Source: Nageia nagi (lineage: Eukaryota > Pinophyta). From it: a DNA stretch of 64,000 nt. Shown one piece after another: positions 9,230 through 20,600 of the stretch. The position numbers were made by a program, and so were the translations under genes. How positions within the stretch are numbered: position 1 is the stretch's first letter; the number at the start of each line of letters is the position of its first letter. The notes below the pieces were generated by a model. That model did not search any database and was not told the DNA's origin. It worked only from the letters and a program-made list of their open reading frames with translations. Location of the stretch: assembly GCA_050084985.1 (NCBI GenBank), contig JBITNC010000001.1:40176001-40240000 (forward strand). Reading direction: 5' to 3'.

Positions 9230-10100
9230 TTGGAGGTTAGCTAAGATGGAATTTATAAATGCTCTAGGGAAATCTAGAGGAATGGTAATTCTTTGAAATT
9301 TAGGAACGATTGATGCATAAAAAATTTGGTCATGAGATGTATTTCAATCAAATTATGTAGTAAGATTAATAGTTTTTCCTTTGTTCTATCAAATATTTAT
9401 GCCCCAAACAAGTTAATAAGAGAAGAAAATTATGATAGTTCTTAAAGATTCATAGAGGAAGCTTCCAATCAAACCCTTGGTTTCTAAGGGAAGACTTCAA
9501 TACACCTCTACAAATAAAAGAAAATATGGGAGGCAAAATAAATTTATCTAGAAGTATGCTAGACTTAAGAGTTTTTTGAATGATACAAAACTAATAGATC
9601 TCTCTATGAAGGATAGCAAATATACATGGTTAAATAGGTAATGTGGTAGAAAATTCATTTAAAGGAGATTAGATAGGATGGTGGATTTATCTTAGTGGGT
9701 AGAAAAGTATCAAAACTCTAAACTAGCCTTGCTACTTATAATAGTCTCTAGTCATAGACCCCTCAAATTAAGCATGAAAAATAAATAGAAAAAGAAGATG
9801 CCCTTCAAGTTCTAGTTCATGTGGATTGATCACCTAAGTTTCAAAGATAATCTAATGAAGTGGTGGAAGTGCAAAGTCTAAGAAACTGCTATGTATAGGT
9901 TAACTTAAAAACTAAGTGAAGTAAAGAAAAATTAAAAAATGCAAAATAAAGAAGTATTCAAAAATGTGGAGGAGAAGAAGTTAGAAGAGATGATAGAAAA
10001 CATAATGATAAGATTTGGAAGATCATAGGAGTTAGAAAAAAAGAGAAGGAAATGTTTTTTGTAAAAAGTAATTTAGATAAAATACCTAGAAAACAACCAA
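9230..10100 (+). pseudogene. LINE ORF2 endonuclease remnant
   Basis: The plus strand encodes, in pieces, the C-terminal half of an APE-like endonuclease, which nicks target DNA in LINE retrotransposition. Recognisable parts are FLNDTKLIDLSMKDSKYTWL, the RRLDRMVDL segment, and a SSHRPLKLS motif standing for the catalytic SDH. They are followed by MPFKFxFMW...WWK, the linker toward RT. Several in-frame stops and an S-for-D change in SDH make it inactive. The reverse transcriptase is absent: after about 10,100 the sequence changes to unrelated coding-like DNA, so the LINE is truncated or recombined. Confidence 0.72.
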
Positions 10101-10106
10101 ATTGGA

Positions 10107-11450
10107 GTGGTAAGAAAATATATCTCCAAGCCTTGGGATAAATTAGTTGTAGCTTTGATCAAGTATTTCACCTTGGAAGGTAGATATAAAGTTCTATTAG
10201 CATTTCATTTTTACTTGCTAAATAATTTTATATTCCTTGATCTAGATAAGGTAAACTTCCTTTTATTTATCTTCAACTCAATGTTGTTATCAATTAATAA
10301 GGTTAAAAAAATGGAACCCTTATCCCCTTGCATGAATCTATGATAAAATTTGTATATGATAGAGTAGTGGTGTCATCTCCCAAAATGCTCCCTAGGGTAA
10401 AAGTTTTAGTAGCATGTAAAACCTTTGAATTTGGGTGAAGGGGATTCCAATAAATAGAATAGTCCTCAAGATTTGTAGAGAAAAGACACAAGGTAGAGAA
10501 GGAGGAGAAAAAGAGCTCCCTTATAAAGCCAAAGAGAGCCATTCCATCAAACATGGTAATAAGATACTAGTTGTGATAAAGAAGAAAAGAAGAAATTACA
10601 TATCCAATCTAGAAATTGGATGTTATAGGGTAAAATGTAGTTGAGGGAGTTGAATAGGTTCATTTGAATCCAAAACTAGAAGAATAAAGGGCTATGGTTA
10701 GGGAGGAGATAGAGTCTAATTCTACAAGTGAAAAAGATGTTAAAGTAGTGAGAATCCTAATGAGATTCAATATGAAATGGGGAATGAAGAAGGATAAAAG
10801 CAAACTTAAGGATAAGAGGCAAGCTGAGAATGCAAAAAAGAAGATAAATAATATCCTTTATAAGAAGAAGGGAAAAAAAATGATTAGAGTTAAGAGGCCT
10901 CATTCTAAAGGAGAGAGATAGGTCATAACTAATGAAAAGAGGGAAACACAAGAGGTACAAAGAAGAAGTAAGAGGCTCAAAACAAATCTTGTTTTGTAGA
11001 ATGGGGAATCAAGTGCAGAAAAACATGAGGAAAAATAAGACAAGGAAGAGGGGCAACAAGAGTGTATGATGATAGAGAAAACATAGTCTTTTAGTCTTAA
11101 TAGATCCTTGATTATAAGCAATATTTCAAAGAAATCTAAAAGCAAGCTTTAAGTTGGATAAGAGGAAGGGAAGCTAGATAAAGAGCCTACTAAAAAAAGG
11201 AACAAATAAGGAGATTTAAAAATAAATGGTAAGATACCAGATCAAGCCAAGTAGCCTAGGGGAAAAAAGAGGAATTTTGAAGATTTAGAGGAAAGAGGGT
11301 TCAAATATTAGGGGGTATACTTATTATAGATAGTAAATATATCCAAAAAAGAGGAAGAAGCATTTGAAAATAAAAAAATATTAGGTCATAAGGAAGATAG
11401 TTACAATGCACATAAATGAGGGGAAAAAAGAAAGCAAATATTAATGGGTG
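10107..11450 (+). pseudogene. Unrecognised charged coding remnant
   Basis: The plus strand has two neighbouring protein-like stretches. The first (10,107-10,343; 78 codons) contains a TLEGRYKVLLAFHFYLLNNF segment and, after a frame change near 10,310, continues through LHESMIKFVYD. The second, from 10,435 to about 11,250 in several frames, is extremely rich in Lys, Glu and Arg (KKDKSKLKDKRQAENAKKK) with a final RRSKRL. It has stops throughout and no family I can name. It could be the ORF of an unclassified retroelement or a captured host fragment. It lies between the truncated LINE and the LTR of the next element. Confidence 0.35.
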
Positions 11451-11471
11451 TTTTCTTGATTTGCTAGCAAA

Positions 11472-12021
11472 TGTAAAATATCCAAAATTCTCTAGTATGG
11501 AAATTAGCCAAATAATTATCAAATAAGTAATGCTAAGGTAAAATAACTCATTCCCAAGTGTAACATCATACTAGCATCAAAATATAAAGAGACAACATCA
11601 TAAATGGATCCTATGAACATGATTTTACACACTTAGGGCACTATTGAACCCAATGAACTACCTCCAATGCAATGAATGAATACCAAGCATAAAATTTCAC
11701 ACTCATAATGATAATAATATTGTAAATAAATACAATAATGAGATAAGATACATGAATATCCAATGCAAATGCTCTCAAATAGTTAAAATCAAAGAAGTAC
11801 AAGTAATACCAATATCCAAAGGCTTAACGTTGAACTCCAAGAGTCAACTAGGGCACATAATGTGCAAAACATTATCATTGAAGGAAATATGTTATTATGG
11901 AGTCTTCAACTCTAGATCTACAAGATACAATAATGGTATAAAAATCACACTCTACCATATCTATGGATGCCACACTAAAGGGATCCCTCATAGACTAGCT
12001 CCTAGTGAAGAGAATAAGTGA
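11472..12021 (-). repeat. Left (3') LTR segment of the old element
   Basis: Collinear with 22,708-23,260 in direct orientation. Shared stretches include TTACACACTTAGGGCACTAT, CCAATGAACTACCT and AATGCAAATGCTCTCAAATA. The start TGTAAAAT is clear. Similarity fades after GAGAATAAGTG; the left copy may extend further right, because no polypyrimidine (minus-strand polypurine) tract borders 12,021. Confidence 0.85.
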
Positions 12022-12900
12022 AATTTTGGAATGCCATTGGAATCATTCAAATATGATGATCTCTTATGGATGCCTCAAAGAAGGGTAAGCCTCACAACAT
12101 GAAAAATCATCTTAATTGCAAGTTAAAAGGTGTTCCATGCCTCCTAAACTCTACCTTAAACTACATGCTCAAGGGTGCTTGACACTGCTAAGTCTTTAAG
12201 AACTCCAAAGAGAAGAATAGTTTCAATATCAAATTCAACATATACTTACAATAGTTCTCTAATACATTATACAATAATTCCTAGATTTGGATGTCACCTT
12301 GGTAGGATTCATCATCCCAACCTCTAAGTCTAATGGTAACCTCATAGAGACCCTTAAATTCCCAAACGTGGGGTTAGATGTGTCCCCTAATATACCTAGG
12401 TATCAAACATATGCCTCTTTAGTCCAATGTTGCCTATAGATGCCAATGATGACATTTAGTAGTCCACATTATAAGATCCAATGGCTAGATATGCAACACC
12501 TCATTATTGGTACTAATATTGCATTTATAATTATTAATTTCCTTAAGGGACATCCCACTCCATAGGGCCAATATGGAGAGGTTCTTAGATTTCTATGTGC
12601 AGATGTGGTATGGAAGACTTTTCCCATTGGAAAAATTCAACCATACAATAATTATGGCAAATTCCATCTCCTAGTACATCAAATTAATAATAAATAATTC
12701 ATCCTAATCTTTAAAGGAAAACATTCCAATTTGGGGCTCACCATGTGGATCTATAGGACTATTATTATTCTATCCCAAGTTACTACTAATTCAAAAATAA
12801 ATTATTTACAAAAGGAACACCTAGGATCCCAAATTTCCTTAATTTTTATTAGAAGGGAATGTTACAAAGCCTTACCTCTCAAAATTGCTTACCCTCAAGC
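12022..12900. other. Interior of the old LTR element, no gene seen
   Basis: AT-rich sequence with no recognised domain; possibly the continuation of the left LTR or the 3' untranslated part of the element. The plus frame at 12,731-12,937 (68 codons) has no family resemblance. Confidence 0.5.
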
Positions 12901-12902
12901 AA

Positions 12903-13277
12903 TTATAATACAATCCCAGGGTCCCATCTCAAAGTAAAGGGTCTATTATTCTCAAATGAAGAAATTGTATCAGACATGCATTCATCATACTCTAATAAAG
13001 AAACTATATCAGTTATGCATCCAACAAACTCAACCTCAAGAGTGTGCACAACAACCCTCAAAATTGAACTATTATATTCAAAGTGAGCCAAAGCCAATAC
13101 CCCAACATGCATGTCAATGTCGAAAATGCAAATAACCATTAATTTGCTAGGGTATGCAACCTTCCCCATATGCTCAAGGTCACTGAATGGGTCTAAGAAA
13201 TTAGTAGCCTTATTTTCATTCAAGTTAATCCTAATTGAGCACAAAATGAAGTGAAAACATGTATCAACATTTCCCAA
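12903..13277 (-). CDS. Hypothetical protein, 124 codons, inside the old element
   Basis: Minus-strand frame starting MGNVDTCFHF and containing DMHVGVLALAHFEYNSS and SLLEYDECMSDTISSFENN. I do not recognise a family. Codons upstream in the same frame (VANL and, past a stop, GRFDGTHSHPSLHNFWV) also look protein-like, suggesting a longer, now interrupted frame. The plus strand is also open over 12,859-13,086, so the coding strand is uncertain. It sits on the same strand as the host LTR element and could be a remnant of its own ORF or of a captured gene. No catalytic motif, signal peptide or membrane segment is evident. Confidence 0.25.
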   Translation of the reverse strand: MGNVDTCFHFILCSIRINLNENKATNFLDPFSDLEHMGKVAYPSKLMVICIFDIDMHVGVLALAHFEYNSSILRVVVHTLEVEFVGCITDIVSLLEYDECMSDTISSFENNRPFTLRWDPGIVL

Positions 13278-13509
13278 ATTAGCAACCTTAAAACATTAAT
13301 TGTCTATAACCCAAAAATTATGCAAAGAGGGATGAGAATGTGTGCCATCAAACCTACCAATAGTCATTGATTCTTTTCATGCAATACATTGTTCAAAATA
13401 TGCCTATGAAATAATAATGTGAGCCAATAATCCTCCAACTATGTAACATAGATGAAAAATATGCAAAAATAGATCTGTTACAAAAATCAACAAACAATGC
13501 ACTCCAAAA

Positions 13510-13974
13510 CTAAATGTTGGGACTAAAATCATGATCATAAGTGAAAAAACTATCCCAAATAATCTTCCATATTCCCCTATCAAAATTTGTCCTTAAAATG
13601 TACCAACTTAGCTCATAATTAGTCATAAAGAAGGTTAAAATTAGATCTAATTTTTTCCTTTCTAAATCAGCCCATACCAAGCACAAAGATGAAGAGTCAA
13701 ACCTCCTTCTAATGCATAAATTGTCTTCATATATTACCACCTTTTGGATCAATAAAGTAACTTCTACAATGACATGATTCCTTACCCCAAATAATGATGA
13801 ATTTTTAGAAACATAATGGCCACAAAGATCAAAAAATGTACTTTCCCCATTCTTACAAGTAAATGTGTTATGAGAAAATATGATGCCCTTCTCATTTTCA
13901 AATACTTCAAGAGAAGCTATGTCTTCTTGTAAAAATACAAACAATAAGAGTGATCTAAAAAAAAATGAGGCCAT
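13510..13974 (-). CDS. Hypothetical protein, 154 codons, inside the old element
   Basis: Longest unbroken minus-strand frame in the interior of the old LTR element. It begins MASFFFRSLLLFVFLQEDIA, a hydrophobic start that could mimic a signal anchor, then has mixed hydrophobic and charged sequence with EDNLCIRRRFDSSSL and a Trp-rich C-terminal part. No domain is recognised. It is only about 230 bp upstream, in the transcribed direction, of the 124-codon frame at 12,903-13,277. The hydrophobic N-terminus arises from an A/T-rich tract, so chance openness cannot be excluded. Confidence 0.25.
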   Translation of the reverse strand: MASFFFRSLLLFVFLQEDIASLEVFENEKGIIFSHNTFTCKNGESTFFDLCGHYVSKNSSLFGVRNHVIVEVTLLIQKVVIYEDNLCIRRRFDSSSLCLVWADLERKKLDLILTFFMTNYELSWYILRTNFDRGIWKIIWDSFFTYDHDFSPNI

Positions 13975-14404
13975 TGCCTCATGTTATGTGCCAAGAATCC
14001 AAGTGGATCCAAGGACCACCAAGTCTTTCATCATAGGTTGGAATTGCTTTTCCTCTCTCCTCTAAGGCTAGTTTGGAAACCTTCATGCTTCTTGTATTCT
14101 TTCAGAATTACACTCTGAATTGGGGTAATTCTATTATTCTTTATTCTTCAGTGGCCAAGAGTTATGTATATAAGAGTGCTCAGGAGGGATATTATTTTAT
14201 TAATGCCTTGTAATTATGTGAATAAGAATACTCGAGAGTTATTTCATTCTTTATTATTTAGTGCTTGGGAGTTAAAAGAACTCAAGAGTTATGCCATCTT
14301 CTTCAAGGTACCCAAGAGAATTGTAAAGGATACCCAAGATTCATGTATATAAAACTATCTAAGAATTATATTTATTGCCTTAGGATATTCAAAAATTATT
14401 AATA

Positions 14405-14665
14405 CAATAGAGCCCACTGATTCTAAGAGATGATGTCCATTTTTTTGATCAAAATCAACAAGTCTTGGAGGAACCAAAATATCAATAGAGCTTACCGATT
14501 ATGAGAGATGATGTCACATTTTTTGATCAAAATCAACAGGTCCCATAGCAAGTAATGGCAAGTGTATATTTTTAAAGAACATAAATAGAGCCCATAGATT
14601 ATGAGATATGATGTCATAATTTTTGATTAAAATTAGCAGGTCTTGGAGGAATTAGATCATCAACA
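14405..14665. repeat. Three imperfect tandem repeats with GATGATGTCA
   Basis: Three copies of AGAGCYYAYNGATTMTGAGA + GATGTC + TTTTTTGATCAAAATCAACA + GGTCTTGGAGGAA-type sequence start near 14,409, 14,486 and 14,586 (periods roughly 77 and 100 bp; the middle copy has a longer spacer). A truncated fourth copy starts near 14,665. Noncoding; possibly part of the untranslated region of the old element. Confidence 0.75.
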
Positions 14666-15845
14666 GAGCCTAGAAGAAGAACATAGAACCTGTCAAGCAA
14701 GTTTAAGAGTAATGCATAAGAAGGAACACCTATATCCATTTCATAATAAGTGTTTGACCCTCAAGGCCCTATTAACGTATCAATATAAACTCATTTCCAC
14801 ATAACAATGGTAGTTTCTTATTGAACCAAGTTAACATAATGTCTATCAACCACCATTACTTTGATTACTAACATCTACAGTAAAGATCATAAAGACTACG
14901 AAGAAGTAGATAGCAGCTGATAGAGTGTAGTACCAAATCATACCCATCAATTTACAATCAAATAATTACTCAATATGCTATAATGCTATCTTTAATCAGC
15001 TATAGGGTTGAAGAAGTAGTCAATGACATTTCAAAAGGATTGCAGCTCTATGGACATGGCTATTCAAAAATTGCAAATTCCTAGATAGTCATGTTGATTA
15101 GTACTTATTCACTATGTAATCTAGCATAGTTGTAGAAGTTATGTAAATAGTGCTATTTTAGTTGTTTCATTCAATGCTAGCAATTATGTATATTAATGGA
15201 ACCTAACCACCCAAGAAAGGAGGGAGTTGTATAAATAGCTAGCTCTTAGAGATCAAAAAGGTCAAACATTTTAGCAAATTTGCCCAAATCTATAAGAGCT
15301 ATTCACATATGATAATACAAATAGACAATGCTTTACCCTCTTGCAACAAAGTGGCTATTCATTACTTTTATGAATGTTATGTGTGAAATGTTTTCTTCAA
15401 ATTATGGTTGTGTGTTATGATTGTGAGACCCTAGGTGCGAGATACTTTGCTATTCTTAATCTTGACTATGGATTACTACCTGTGCTACAATGCTCAGGTT
15501 GTATGTTTCTTGTTTTAACTCTTTTTATTTATTTATCTCTTTCTTATAACTCTTTATCATTTTATTCCTTTCCTATTACTTTTAACCTTGAATATAGATA
15601 GGAACCAACCTATAACCAAAGATTAAGTAGAAAACCAATACGAGTGCATCCCCACCACCTTTTGCTCTTTCAAGGAACCTACCATTGTGAGTAGTGGAGA
15701 ACATGACTAGAACAAACCCTTTGAGTTTATGCTATACTGATAAACACTTCCATTTTATTTTCCCATGATCACCTCCAAACTTTTTAATTGCTTATTCCTA
15801 TTATGTGCTAACACACCTAGATTTGAAGGAGGTAGAAGAATATTG

Positions 15846-15850
15846 CAATT
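15846..15850. repeat. Target-site duplication CAATT (left)
   Basis: CAATT directly precedes TGTTAAGAAC and is matched by CAATT at 21,475-21,479 directly after the other LTR. A perfect 5-bp duplication is standard for gypsy integrases. Confidence 0.93.
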
Positions 15851-16246
15851 TGTTAAGAACCTAGTAGAACTAAAAATGGGTTTTACCCTAAATACCATAA
15901 GAAATACTGAATTATGAAATAATCATAGATTCATAATACAACAAGTAAAGTAATTGAAAAAATATACTTAGATTAATAACCAGATAACAAAATAAAATAA
16001 TTTTATTGATAGCAATACAAATTGCAAATCACTTTAAGGGGGCTTCCTCCTTACAACTCAAAAAGATAACTGATTTTCCAAGATGTTCTCTTTACCCCTG
16101 TTACAAGTATTTATATTCCTCCTACCCTAATTTGTGATTTACATTCAAAATATGATGATTCACATTACAAGTTTATGCAAGCACATAATTAAATTAACTA
16201 AGACATAAATAAGCCTAAGTAAATGTTAGGATATGGAATCCTAACA
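15851..16246 (-). repeat. 3' LTR of the Reina-like element
   Basis: Begins TGTTAAGAACC and ends GGAATCCTAACA on the plus strand (terminal TGTTA/TAACA inverted). Direct repeat of 21,061-21,474, including the landmark GATTTTCCAAGATG and a plus-strand TATTTATAT (minus TATA) at 16,109-16,117. Confidence 0.95.
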
Positions 16247-16265
16247 TGCCACCCCTCTCAAAAAA
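16247..16265 (-). other. Polypurine tract of the Reina-like element
   Basis: Minus strand TTTGAGAGGGGTGGCA lies directly against the 3' LTR start TGTTAGG, the site where plus-strand DNA synthesis is primed. It also overlaps the end of the integrase tail. Confidence 0.8.
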
Positions 16266-16267
16266 TA

Positions 16268-17640
16268 GCTTTATCCTCAAAGTTGGAAATTTGAAAACTA
16301 TTGCTAAAGCTCATGTGTTATTTCCCACACTACATATTCAGGTGTTAGCCCTCACCATTGAATCGAAACCTAGGTTATAGTGCAATAATTAAGGTTGAGG
16401 ATGCATTTTCCCAAAACTACTTCATGTTCAATCTTGATGGAGCCATCATTAGTGAATTTTGGTAACTATGATTGTATCTTAACCTATGATCCCAATACCT
16501 TTTTAATACATAAAACATGAAATACAGGATGAACCTGAGAGGAAATTGGTAACTCCAACTTATAAGTAGTAGGTACAATGTGTTGGAAAACTTTGTAAGT
16601 GCCATATAATTTTGGATCCAGTTTCTGAGGATGCTAAATCTTCAAAGGTTTTTGTTTATATGGATGGAATAATAGGAAGACCATATTACCTTCTTGAAAT
16701 TCTTATTCCACATTATTTTGATCAACCTATTGCTTCATGCAATATTGAGCAGTTCATAAATTCTCTTGAAGAAGACAAATGGTATATACCTGAGTATGTA
16801 AATCAATATCAATTACTTGGACCTTCATGCTACCTAGGATATATATTGCCACTATGGGCTAGTTCCTGATCATATAATACTTCATATAGTATATTATGAA
16901 TAGTTGTATGGTATAAAGTGTTGTACCATCATTTTGCTAATCTGATCCATTTTACCCAATGAATTAGTTAGGCTAATACATAATTATGCAAATAGGTCTC
17001 CAAGTACTAGTTAACAATTTTAGACTTTTCAGCAGTATGGGGATGATAAGGTGAACTCATTTTGATTTGAGTTCCCTATAACTTAAAAAATTCTTACCAA
17101 AATTCACTAGTAAATGTAGGATCTTGATCACTAACTATGTTAGAGGGTATATCATGAAGCTTGAAAATATTATAAACAAAAAGATGGGCCAAATTGATAG
17201 CTTTAAACATATGTGCTAAAGAGAAAAAAATTTGCATACTTAGACAACCAATCAACTACCACCAGAATAACATATTTACCTTAAGAATTGGGAATACCTT
17301 CAATGAAATCCATCAAAATATCAATTCAACTATGACTTGGGATATGTAAGGGCTAAAGTAAACTAGGAGTGCCAATGGTTTCACTTTTCTATCATTGATA
17401 AATATCACATTCAAAACTAAATTTCATGATGTCCTATTTCATTTTATACCAATAAAAATATCAAGCCACTCTTTTATAGGTTTTGAGAAACCCAGAGTAT
17501 CTTGTTACAGGTGCAACATGCAATTCTTGAATTTTTGCTTCTCAATAGGAAGAAGTGGATGGTAATGCAATGTGGCATTTGAAGCATAAAACTCCATCTT
17601 GCCAAGAGAAATTAAACTTACTAGTAGGATTAGTATGAAG
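16268..17640 (-). pseudogene. Integrase with C-terminal (GPY/chromodomain-like) part, Reina-like element
   Basis: The best-preserved part is the C-terminus at about 16,270-16,640, read in one minus frame. It has a PKLYGTYKVFQHI-type GPY/F module, LELPISSQVHPVFHVLCIKK, and then, nearer the stop, GSIKIEHE and TPEYVVWEI. The last corresponds to the chromodomain-like end that follows the integrase in chromoviruses and guides insertion to particular chromatin. The zinc-binding and catalytic core regions upstream (16,700-17,640) are recognisable only in short pieces. Stops interrupt all frames. The plus-strand 85-codon frame at 16,612-16,869 is a shadow. Confidence 0.75.
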
Positions 17641-17700
17641 TTGAATTAATACTTAGAGTGAATCATCTTAAATCCATTCTTATTTCAATTTCTCTAACCA

Positions 17701-18170
17701 CTAGGAAACTGGTAGTGAGATTTCTTGAAGCATTATAGGTTCCCTAAATTTGCAGGAAAGAGCATATATGACCACATTCTTTGAACCTTTTTGATACAAT
17801 ATTTCATATTCATATCCTACTAGTTTGGACACCCACTTTTTTTTAGTTGTAGCAATTTGTTGTTTCATAAAATACTTTAAACTATGGTAATCTATGCATA
17901 TGATGAAACATTGACCAATGAGGTAGGGTCTCCATTTTTGAACCGCATCAATTATTGCTAGCATCCCTTTTTCATAGGTAGATCTAGCCAAATTTTATCC
18001 TAATAATGCCTTGCTAGTGAAAGCCAAGGATCCTCCCTCTTGCATAAAAATTGCATCCAATCCAACTCCAAAAGCATCACTCTCAATGATAAATATTTTG
18101 GAAAAATCTAGCATGTCTAAAATAGGAGTAGAACAAATTCCCTCCTTCAATTTATAGAAAGATTATTTAG
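17701..18170 (-). pseudogene. RNase H domain, Reina-like element
   Basis: A 96-codon frame (17,701-17,991), preceded by an in-phase stretch up to about 18,170, encodes the gypsy RNase H that degrades the RNA of RNA:DNA hybrids. Visible are IIESDAFGVGLDAIFMQ (position of the first catalytic Asp), LAFTSKAL, then STYEKGMLAIIDAVQKWRPY, which holds the catalytic Glu, FIICIDYHSLKYFM with another acidic residue, and LVGYEYEILYQKGSKNVV. One stop lies near 18,000. It directly follows the RT frame. Confidence 0.85.
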
Positions 18171-18199
18171 CAATTAGTGACCAATTAAAGGCATCTTGT

Positions 18200-19050
18200 T
18201 TTAGTAATTATGTGAGTGGAGTTGCAATCTTCCCATAGTTCTTTACAAATTTTTGATAATAACCTATTAGGTCCAAAAATCCTTGTAATCCCTTGAGTGA
18301 TTTTGGAATTGGCCAATCCTTCATGTATGCAATTTTATGTGGATTTACCTTGACTCCATCCTCAAAAAATGACATGCCCCAAGTATTCAATCTCATGAAG
18401 CCTAAAGGAACACTTGGATTTGTTTGTATATAATTGATGCTCTTGAAGTAATTATAAATTTTAATCTAATTATGCCAAATGATCCTCACATGTCATGTTG
18501 TAGATCAAAATATCATCAAACAAAACCAAAAGAAATTTATGAAGATAAGGGAAAAATACATGATTCATCAAACTTTAAAATGTTGAAGGGACATTATTAA
18601 GATCAAGTTGCATTACTAAAAATTTGCAATGACATTCATGCATTCAAAAAGTTATTTTTGGAATATCCTCTTCATGGAGTTAGATTTGATGATATCTCGA
18701 TCATAGATCTAGTTTTGCAAAATATTTGGCTTCATGTAGGTCATCGAATAATTGATCAATGATGGAAATAGGAAATTTTTCTTTCTTAATTACTTTGTTG
18801 AGAGCCTAAAAGTATATGTACAACCAACAAGATCCATCCTTTTTTTAAACTAATATGATAGGAGAAGAGTAAGGACTATAGGAGAAGAGTAAGGACTAAC
18901 ACTTGGTTTGATAATCCATGCTTCCAGCATCTATTGCATAATGCACTAGTTTTCTAATTTCATATTTTTGTAAACATAGATAGTTGTAGGGTTAAATGTT
19001 GGATGGTTAAATAGAAAAAACTAATTATATAGTATGGTATTGAGGGTGCT
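18200..19050 (-). pseudogene. Reverse transcriptase, Reina-like element
   Basis: The C-terminal thumb/connection is clear in the frame at 18,208-18,396: MSFFEDGVKVNPHKIAYMKD, WPIPKSLKGLQGFLDLIGYY, then RKF-like QKFVKNYGKIATPLT, all classic for gypsy RT. The palm region between 18,450 and 19,000 has many stops; phrases such as the equivalent of YRxVNxxT and YxDD are too eroded to read with confidence. A short local duplication of AGGAGAAGAGTAAGGACTA near 18,860-18,897 adds a further break. Confidence 0.8.
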
Positions 19051-19162
19051 TGGGTTTAATCCTTTTGGTTATTTAAAAACCTTCTCATGACATGCCAAAT
19101 TTGTTGCAACTCTGCTAATTCACCTCCGTCTTATGCAACTAGTTGTATTACAAATAGTTATC

Positions 19163-19630
19163 CTACCATTCCCTTTTATCCTTTTGAATCAACTTCTCTA
19201 TCTGATGAGAACTTACAATTTGTGATGAACCAACATGTAGTCCCATGAGTTGATATGTATTTCCTATAATAGTTAATTTCATCCACATTTCAAGGAAGTC
19301 CCATAATATAGGTCCTAATGTTTGCAACCATTGAACTCCTAAGATCGCATCACACCCTCCCAATGGAAGTATGTACAAGTCACTATGCATGTGATAATCA
19401 CCCATGTTGAGCTTAATATTATGGTATTTCCCCTTGTAAGAAATTCTACCTCCATTTCTAATCATTACATCAAAATTATTTTGAGGAATATATAAAATAA
19501 TTACCCTATTTGGCCACACCAAGATTAATGAACTTATGTATACTTCTTGCATCAAGTAAAATGATGAGATTGTGCTTTTTGAAATATCCATGAACCTTCA
19601 TTATTTAGGGTGTCATAATTCCTACAAGGA
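19163..19630 (-). pseudogene. Aspartic protease, Reina-like element
   Basis: The frame at 19,163-19,591 holds the C-terminal two thirds of a plant gypsy protease: RISYKGKYHNIKLNMGDYHM, then SDLYILPLGGCDAILGVQWL and TLGPILWDFLEMWMKL. The N-terminal active site lies in another frame around 19,540 and reads LLDARSIHKFI where intact proteases have D-S-G; the Asp is kept but Ser-Gly is lost, and a frameshift separates it from the rest. The enzyme would process the Gag-Pol polyprotein; this copy cannot. Confidence 0.85.
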
Positions 19631-20600
19631 AACTATAAGAAACTTCAATAGCAATCAGGAATGTATTCTTTAGTTATTTCAAGCTCATTATCTTCTTTCT
19701 CAATAGCAATCTCATCCTTTGAATCATCAAAAACATTAGTATTAAGAAAATACAACCTCTATGTAGTGTATCTATGGCTAGGAGCATAATTTTCATTATA
19801 ATTATATCAAATTCCCTTTGCTTTGTTCTCATTCATTTCCTTTTAGCTAAGTCCCTTAATTTGAAATGAATGGGTAGGTTTAGGAGCAGCTTGAGAACCT
19901 TAAGGTTTGTTGAATGGTTGTTTCCCTTGTCAACATTTGGCATTAAATTTATCTTTTTCCAATTTGAGCTCTTGTGAAATCCTCAAAATCATTTGGTCCA
20001 AACCTCACCAATATTGTTTTTGTAAAATCCACTAACAAGGATTCCCATTAATGTTTTCAAACCATTGGTACCACTGAATGGCCTCATGCTTCAAATGGAT
20101 AGAAGAGATATTGACCTTTTGAATGTTAGGAATTTGATTTAGTACAAAGTATTATTCTACTCTATAAATCCAACTAGTTGTATCCTCTCCATCAAATTTG
20201 GTAATATCTAACTTAGTTATCCTCATAATAATGAAGGTTTAGGGGCCTCCCATATGCACTTGTTGTGTCTGTAATTAAGTATTATGCCCTAAATATTATT
20301 GAAAACTTATACCTAGTTTACTTTATGATAAGGTTGATTGTTGCATAGATGATTGTTGTAGAGCTATATGAGCTATTTTATGTACTTGCAACAGATTTGA
20401 ATTCATAGAATCATATTTAGTGCCCTATCCAATAAGCTTCTCTATCAATTCAGTGAATTTAACATTTATCTCTTCAAAAGCAAATTTTAGGTCAACTCCA
20501 CTAAGGTGATCTTGAATATGTTTAACCTTATTATCTAATTTTTCCAAAGTGGGGTCTTGAGATATTCTTCCCTTTATTTCAAATACAAGTTAGGTCCTAA
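19631..20600 (-). pseudogene. Gag, Reina-like element
   Basis: Pieces on the minus strand give the chromovirus Gag: an N-terminal coiled-coil piece (LEKLDNKVKHIQDHL) near 20,550, and the capsid signature KLDITKFDGEDTTSWIYRVE at about 20,200. After it come NQIPNIQKVNISSIHLKHEA and IQWYQWFE. Near 19,850 the segment KEMNENKAKGI followed by YNYNENYAPSHR corresponds to the single zinc knuckle, with its Cys residues replaced by a stop and Tyr. The capsid role is known for the family; this copy is inactivated by several stops. Confidence 0.8.

Larger units (their letters stand above)
14080..15850. other. Interior of the old LTR element, noncoding
   Basis: No recognised gene apart from the tandem repeat at 14,405-14,665. 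The minus strand near 15,700-15,850 continues a frame that is cut at the Reina-like insertion site and resumes at 21,475. Short plus frames at 14,164 and 15,374 have no resemblance to known proteins. Confidence 0.5.
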
